This document shows, piece by piece, positions 60,270 to 64,000 of a DNA stretch of 64,000 nucleotides. Source of the DNA: JADZAI01 sp046348585 (GTDB taxonomy: Bacteria > Pseudomonadota > Alphaproteobacteria > Micropepsales > Micropepsaceae). A model generated the notes under the pieces. It saw nothing but the letters and a program-made list of their open reading frames with translations. It had not been told where the DNA came from and ran no database searches. The position numbers were made by a program, and so were the translations under genes. The stretch covers positions 434,001-498,000 of the forward strand of contig JAXMDZ010000001.1 of the NCBI GenBank assembly GCA_046348585.1, given 5' to 3'. Numbering within the stretch: position 1 is the first letter of the stretch; each line of letters starts with the position of its first letter.

Positions 60270-63200
60270 CTACATCGCCAGATCGCGCAGCTGTGCGGTG
60301 GCGAGGGCCAGTTTCGCCGCCGTGAAGGCCCCGTCGCGTTCCAGATCGGCGATCAGGGCGCGGGCCCGCTCGATGCCGCCGGCCGCCGCCGCCGCCCACG
60401 CCGCGACCGAGGCCGCGCCTTCGGCGCGCGCCGGGGCCGGGCCCGCCGCGACGCCTTTCAGCGCCTTGGCGGCGACCATCCGCTGCACGGCGAAGAGATC
60501 GTCCTCGATCCGGGTCAGCGACAGCGCGTCCCAATGGCCCTGCGGCTTCACCCGGGCCGCCTGCTCGCGCAGCCGGTCGATGCCGAGCGCCGCCCCGGCC
60601 GCGAAATAGGCACCGGCCACCGCATCCAGCGGAATGGCGGATTCGCGCGCCAGCGACACCATGTCGGCGACGGTCGCAAAAAGCGGCAGCGCCCCCACCT
60701 CGTCGGCGAGATCGGCCGGCACGCCCGCGGCGGCAAGCTCGTGGATGCGGGCCGTCACCGCCTCGCGCTCCAGCGGCGAGACGAGACCCGAGAACGTGCC
60801 CTTCAGCGCGTCGATGCCGTCGCGATACTGCGCGACGGTGCGATCGATCGCCGCCCCGGCATCGACGTTGCGCAGCATCCACTGGGTCTGGCGGCGCAGC
60901 AATTCGATCGCCGTGCGGTGCATGGCGATCTGCACGGCGGCCGTCACCTTGCCGTCGAGCGCGTTGATGCGGTCGTAGAGTTCGGCGAGGCGGAAGGCCC
61001 CGGTGGCGATCACCGCGGCCCGCGCCACCGCCGCGATGCCGGCGCCGGTCGCCTCCGCGATGCCCTGCACGAAGGCGGGACCGGCGCGATTGACGATGTC
61101 GTTGCAGAGCAGCGTCGCCACCAGTTCGCGGCGCAGCCGGTGCCCGGCGATCTCGGCCGCGAAGCGTTCGCGCACCGGCGGCGGGAAATAGGATCTGAGA
61201 TCGTCGGCGAAGGCCGGATCGTCGGGCAGCGGACTGACCAGCAGCGCCTCGTTGAGGTCGATCTTGGCGTAGGCGAGCAGCACCGCGATCTCCGGCCGGG
61301 TCAGGCCCTGCCCGGCGCCGCGCAGCGCCCGGATCGCGGTTTCGTCGGGCAGCATCTCGACCGCGCGGTCGAGCTTGCCCTTCGCCTCCAGCGCCCGCAT
61401 CAGCCGCGCCTGGCCTTCCAGCCCGCCGAGCGCGTCGCTCTCGGCGATCGAGAGGGCGAGCGTCTGGCGGTAATTGTCGGTCAGCACATGGGCCGCGACG
61501 TCGTCGGTCATCTCGGCCAGCAGCGCGTCGCGCTCGGCGCGGGCGAGCGTGCCCTTGCCCGCCGCCGCGGCGAACAGGATCTTCAGATTGACCTCGTGGT
61601 CGGAGGTATCGACGCCGGCCGAATTGTCGATGGCGTCGGTGTTGAGGCGCACCCCGGCGCGCGCCGCCTCGATGCGGCCGGGCTGGGTGACGCCGAGATT
61701 GGCGCCCTCGCCCACCACCTTGGCGCGCAGGTCGCGGCCATCGACGCGGATCGCGTCGTTGGCGCGGTCGCCCGCCTGGGCCTGCGACTGGGCCGAGGAT
61801 TTCACATAGGTGCCGATGCCGCCGAACCAGAGCAGGTCGGTCTCGGCCTTCAGCAGCGCGCTCATCAGCTCGAACGGCGTCACCGCGTCGGCCTCAAGCC
61901 CGGTCAGCGCCTTCATCTGCGGCGTCAGGGCGATCGACTTCGCCGACCGCGAGAAGACCCCGCCGCCCGCCGAGATGAGCGACTTGTCGTAGTCCGCCCA
62001 GGACGAGCGCGGCAGGTCGAAGAGGCGCTTGCGCTCCGCCCACGAGGCGGCCGGCGCGGGATCGGGGTCGATGAAGATGTCGCGGTGGTCGAAGGCGGCG
62101 ACGAGGCGGATCGCCTTCGACAGCAGCATGCCGTTGCCGAAGACGTCGCCCGACATGTCGCCGACGCCGACGACGGTGAAGGGCTCGCTCTGGATGTCGC
62201 GGCCGATCTCGCGGAAATGGCGTTTGACCGCCTCCCACGCGCCGCGCGCCGTGATGCCCATCTTCTTGTGGTCGTAGCCGGCCGAGCCGCCCGAGGCGAA
62301 GGCGTCGTCCAGCCAGAAGCCGCGCCGCTGCGAGATCGCGTTGGCGGTGTCGGAAAAGGTCGCGGTGCCCTTGTCGGCGGCGACCACCAGATAGGGATCG
62401 TCGCCGTCGGCCCGAACGACTTGGGCGGGCGGCACGATCGCGCCGTCACCGGCGATCGTGTCGGTGAGATCGAGCAGCGCGTCGATGAAGACCGTGTAGG
62501 CGGCGACGCCTTCGGCCTGCACCGCCTCGCGCGAGGCGTCCTTGGGCAATTGCTTGGGATAGAAGCCGCCCTTCGAGCCGACCGGCACGATGACCGCGTT
62601 CTTCACCTGCTGGGCTTTGACGAGGCCGAGGATCTCGGTGCGGAAATCCTCGCGCCGGTCCGACCAGCGGATGCCGCCGCGCGCCACCCGGCCGAAGCGC
62701 AGATGCACGCCCTCGACGCGCGGGCTGTAGACGAAGATCTCCACCCAGGGCCGCGGCGCCGGGAGTTCGTCGAGACGCTGGCTGTCGAGCTTGAAGGCGA
62801 GCGCCGGGCGGTCGGCGCCGTCCGCGCCCTTCTGCCAGGCATTGGTGCGCAGCATCGCTTCGACGACATTGCGGAAGCGGCGCAGGATGCGGTCCTCGTC
62901 GAGGCTCTTCACGTCGGCGAGGGCGCGCTCGATGGCCTCGTGCGCCGCCTCCGCCGCCGCCGCGCGGGCGGCCGCGTCGCCGCCGCGAGCGGGGTCGAAG
63001 CGGGCCTCGAACTGCTCCACCACCAGTCGGGCGATGTCGGCGTTCCGGCTCAGCGCCTCTTCCATGTAGGACTGGCTGAAGGCGATGCCGGCCTGGCGCA
63101 GGAACTTGGCGACGGCGCGCAGGATGGCGACCTGACGCCAGTCGAGCGCGGCCGCGAGGGTGAGGGCGTTGAAGCCGTCGTTTTCCGAACGGCCCGTCCA

Positions 63201-64000
63201 CACCGCGTCCAGCGCCGCTTCCAGCTTCGGCCCGACCTCGGCGAGATCGAGCGGCTGGGGCTGCTTGAGGCGCATGGCGAAGGCGTGGATCACCACCGGC
63301 CGGGCGAAGCCCTTGGGCGCGATGCGGTAATTGGTCTCCTCCGCGACCACGAGGCCCATGTTCTCCAGGATCGGCAGGACGCTGGAGAGTTCCGCCGAGC
63401 CGCCCGCATGGAGCAGCTTCAGCCGCAGCGCCGAGGCGGCGTCGCCGGCCTCGCGATAGGCGTGGAAGGAGACATGGCCGTGCGGGGCCTCGCCCAGCGC
63501 CTCCAGCCGAGCGATGTCGGCGAGCGCCTCGGCCGGGCGGACATGCTCGCGGTAATTGGCGGGGAAGGCATCGGCGTAGCGCGCCGCCAGCACCGGCGCA
63601 TCGGCGGCGTTCGCGGCGGCCAGCGCGGCGGCCAGCGCATCCGCCCAGGTGACGGTCGCGAGCGCGATGTCGGCTTCCAGCCGCGCGATGTCGACGCCGT
63701 GCCCGGAAGGTCCGAGCTGGACGATGGTATCGACGCGGGCGACCGGCGACTCGCCGAAGGTCGGGCTGGAATGGGTGACTTCGCCGCCGAACGCGGCGCT
63801 GAGGATCTCGCCGATCTTCAGCCGCACCGCGCCCGAATAGCGGTCGCGCGGCATGTAGGTGAGGGCCGAGACGAAGCGGTCGAAGCGGTCGAAGCGCAGG
63901 AAGGTCTTGACCCGCGGCCGCTCCAGCACATGCATGATGCCGAGCGCCTGGGCGAGCAGTTCGTCCTCCGAGATCTGGAAGAGATCGTCGCGCGGGAAGG
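60270..64000 (-). CDS. large NAD-specific glutamate dehydrogenase (5' part beyond window)
   Basis: The frame is open to the right edge; 1242 residues of a protein expected to be about 1600 are visible. The visible start FPRDDLFQISEDELLAQALGI and YMPRDRYSGAVRLKI are hallmarks of the 180-kDa GDH family, with the N-terminal ACT-like region outside. The catalytic domain holds GGIRWSDRREDFRTEILGLVKAQQVKNAVIVPVGSKGGFY, VGVGDMSGDVFGNGMLL and NLGVTQPGRIEAA. It deaminates glutamate to 2-oxoglutarate with NAD, linking amino-acid catabolism to the TCA cycle. An internal Met at 63933-63935 is not the start. Confidence 0.96.
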   Translation of the reverse strand, partial: FPRDDLFQISEDELLAQALGIMHVLERPRVKTFLRFDRFDRFVSALTYMPRDRYSGAVRLKIGEILSAAFGGEVTHSSPTFGESPVARVDTIVQLGPSGHGVDIARLEADIALATVTWADALAAALAAANAADAPVLAARYADAFPANYREHVRPAEALADIARLEALGEAPHGHVSFHAYREAGDAASALRLKLLHAGGSAELSSVLPILENMGLVVAEETNYRIAPKGFARPVVIHAFAMRLKQPQPLDLAEVGPKLEAALDAVWTGRSENDGFNALTLAAALDWRQVAILRAVAKFLRQAGIAFSQSYMEEALSRNADIARLVVEQFEARFDPARGGDAAARAAAAEAAHEAIERALADVKSLDEDRILRRFRNVVEAMLRTNAWQKGADGADRPALAFKLDSQRLDELPAPRPWVEIFVYSPRVEGVHLRFGRVARGGIRWSDRREDFRTEILGLVKAQQVKNAVIVPVGSKGGFYPKQLPKDASREAVQAEGVAAYTVFIDALLDLTDTIAGDGAIVPPAQVVRADGDDPYLVVAADKGTATFSDTANAISQRRGFWLDDAFASGGSAGYDHKKMGITARGAWEAVKRHFREIGRDIQSEPFTVVGVGDMSGDVFGNGMLLSKAIRLVAAFDHRDIFIDPDPAPAASWAERKRLFDLPRSSWADYDKSLISAGGGVFSRSAKSIALTPQMKALTGLEADAVTPFELMSALLKAETDLLWFGGIGTYVKSSAQSQAQAGDRANDAIRVDGRDLRAKVVGEGANLGVTQPGRIEAARAGVRLNTDAIDNSAGVDTSDHEVNLKILFAAAAGKGTLARAERDALLAEMTDDVAAHVLTDNYRQTLALSIAESDALGGLEGQARLMRALEAKGKLDRAVEMLPDETAIRALRGAGQGLTRPEIAVLLAYAKIDLNEALLVSPLPDDPAFADDLRSYFPPPVRERFAAEIAGHRLRRELVATLLCNDIVNRAGPAFVQGIAEATGAGIAAVARAAVIATGAFRLAELYDRINALDGKVTAAVQIAMHRTAIELLRRQTQWMLRNVDAGAAIDRTVAQYRDGIDALKGTFSGLVSPLEREAVTARIHELAAAGVPADLADEVGALPLFATVADMVSLARESAIPLDAVAGAYFAAGAALGIDRLREQAARVKPQGHWDALSLTRIEDDLFAVQRMVAAKALKGVAAGPAPARAEGAASVAAWAAAAAGGIERARALIADLERDGAFTAAKLALATAQLRDLAM

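Overview
The window is a 64 kb stretch of high-GC (about 70% by eye) bacterial chromosome. The gene content points to an alphaproteobacterium: an IalB-type secreted protein next to rlmN and argG, the block hemC-hemD-mitofilin-like-HemY divergent from tsaD, gpsA followed by YciI and EVE genes, a DUF1674 gene beside htpX, rsmB-like, heparinase II/III and purH genes in a row, and a very large NAD-glutamate dehydrogenase running off the right edge. The family-level assignment is inference. No rRNA, CRISPR array, insertion sequence or plasmid origin is visible. Two tRNA genes are present: Ala-CGC and Thr-CGT.

Layout. 1-10 kb: housekeeping genes (rlmN, argG, a TerC-family protein, folD, YggU/YggT), two small TonB-C-like secreted proteins, an Rrf2 regulator, a 2OG-Fe(II) oxygenase and an XRE regulator/membrane protein pair with well-formed operators. 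10-18 kb: acyl-CoA and aromatic/steroid-type catabolism on the minus strand (SDR, two crotonases, an acyl-CoA dehydrogenase, a group-D flavin monooxygenase-like protein, a TetR regulator with two palindromic operators) with an AlkB-family dioxygenase embedded in the operon, then an R2-like diiron protein. 18-24 kb: a YCF48/DUF1329/DUF1302 envelope cluster. 24-31 kb: a Fur-family gene, tRNA-Thr, an alpha/beta hydrolase, the haem block and tsaD. 31-36 kb: two tiny membrane proteins with an elaborate promoter, a TetR gene, gpsA, and a compact operon of YciI, EVE, Rieske and free-Met-sulfoxide reductase genes. 36-47 kb: a creatininase-fold protein, a 5'-nucleotidase family protein, a CaiB-type CoA transferase, acs, a compositionally foreign SIR2-like gene, a DUF3445 haem demethylase-like protein, a thermonuclease-like protein, another acyl-CoA dehydrogenase and a second R2-like diiron protein behind an FNR/FixK-type box. 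47-64 kb: GST, a large phytase-esterase/autotransporter-barrel protein, then housekeeping genes through purH, two transporters and the glutamate dehydrogenase.

The most anomalous segment is 42150-43153. It is an AT-rich gene for a stand-alone SIR2-like protein that keeps the NYD and HGS motifs of the NADase-type SIR2 domains found in anti-phage systems. It sits without scars between acs and a native gene, uses an AGGAG made from the last acs codons as its ribosome binding site, and shares an ATGA overlap with the next gene. The second candidate for something undescribed is the pair of 41- and 44-residue single-helix membrane proteins at 31350-31659. They have a strong minus-strand promoter, an inverted repeat inside that promoter, 12-bp direct repeats two helical turns apart upstream, and a terminator of their own.

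All functional statements come from reading the translated sequence by eye. No alignments or database searches were run.
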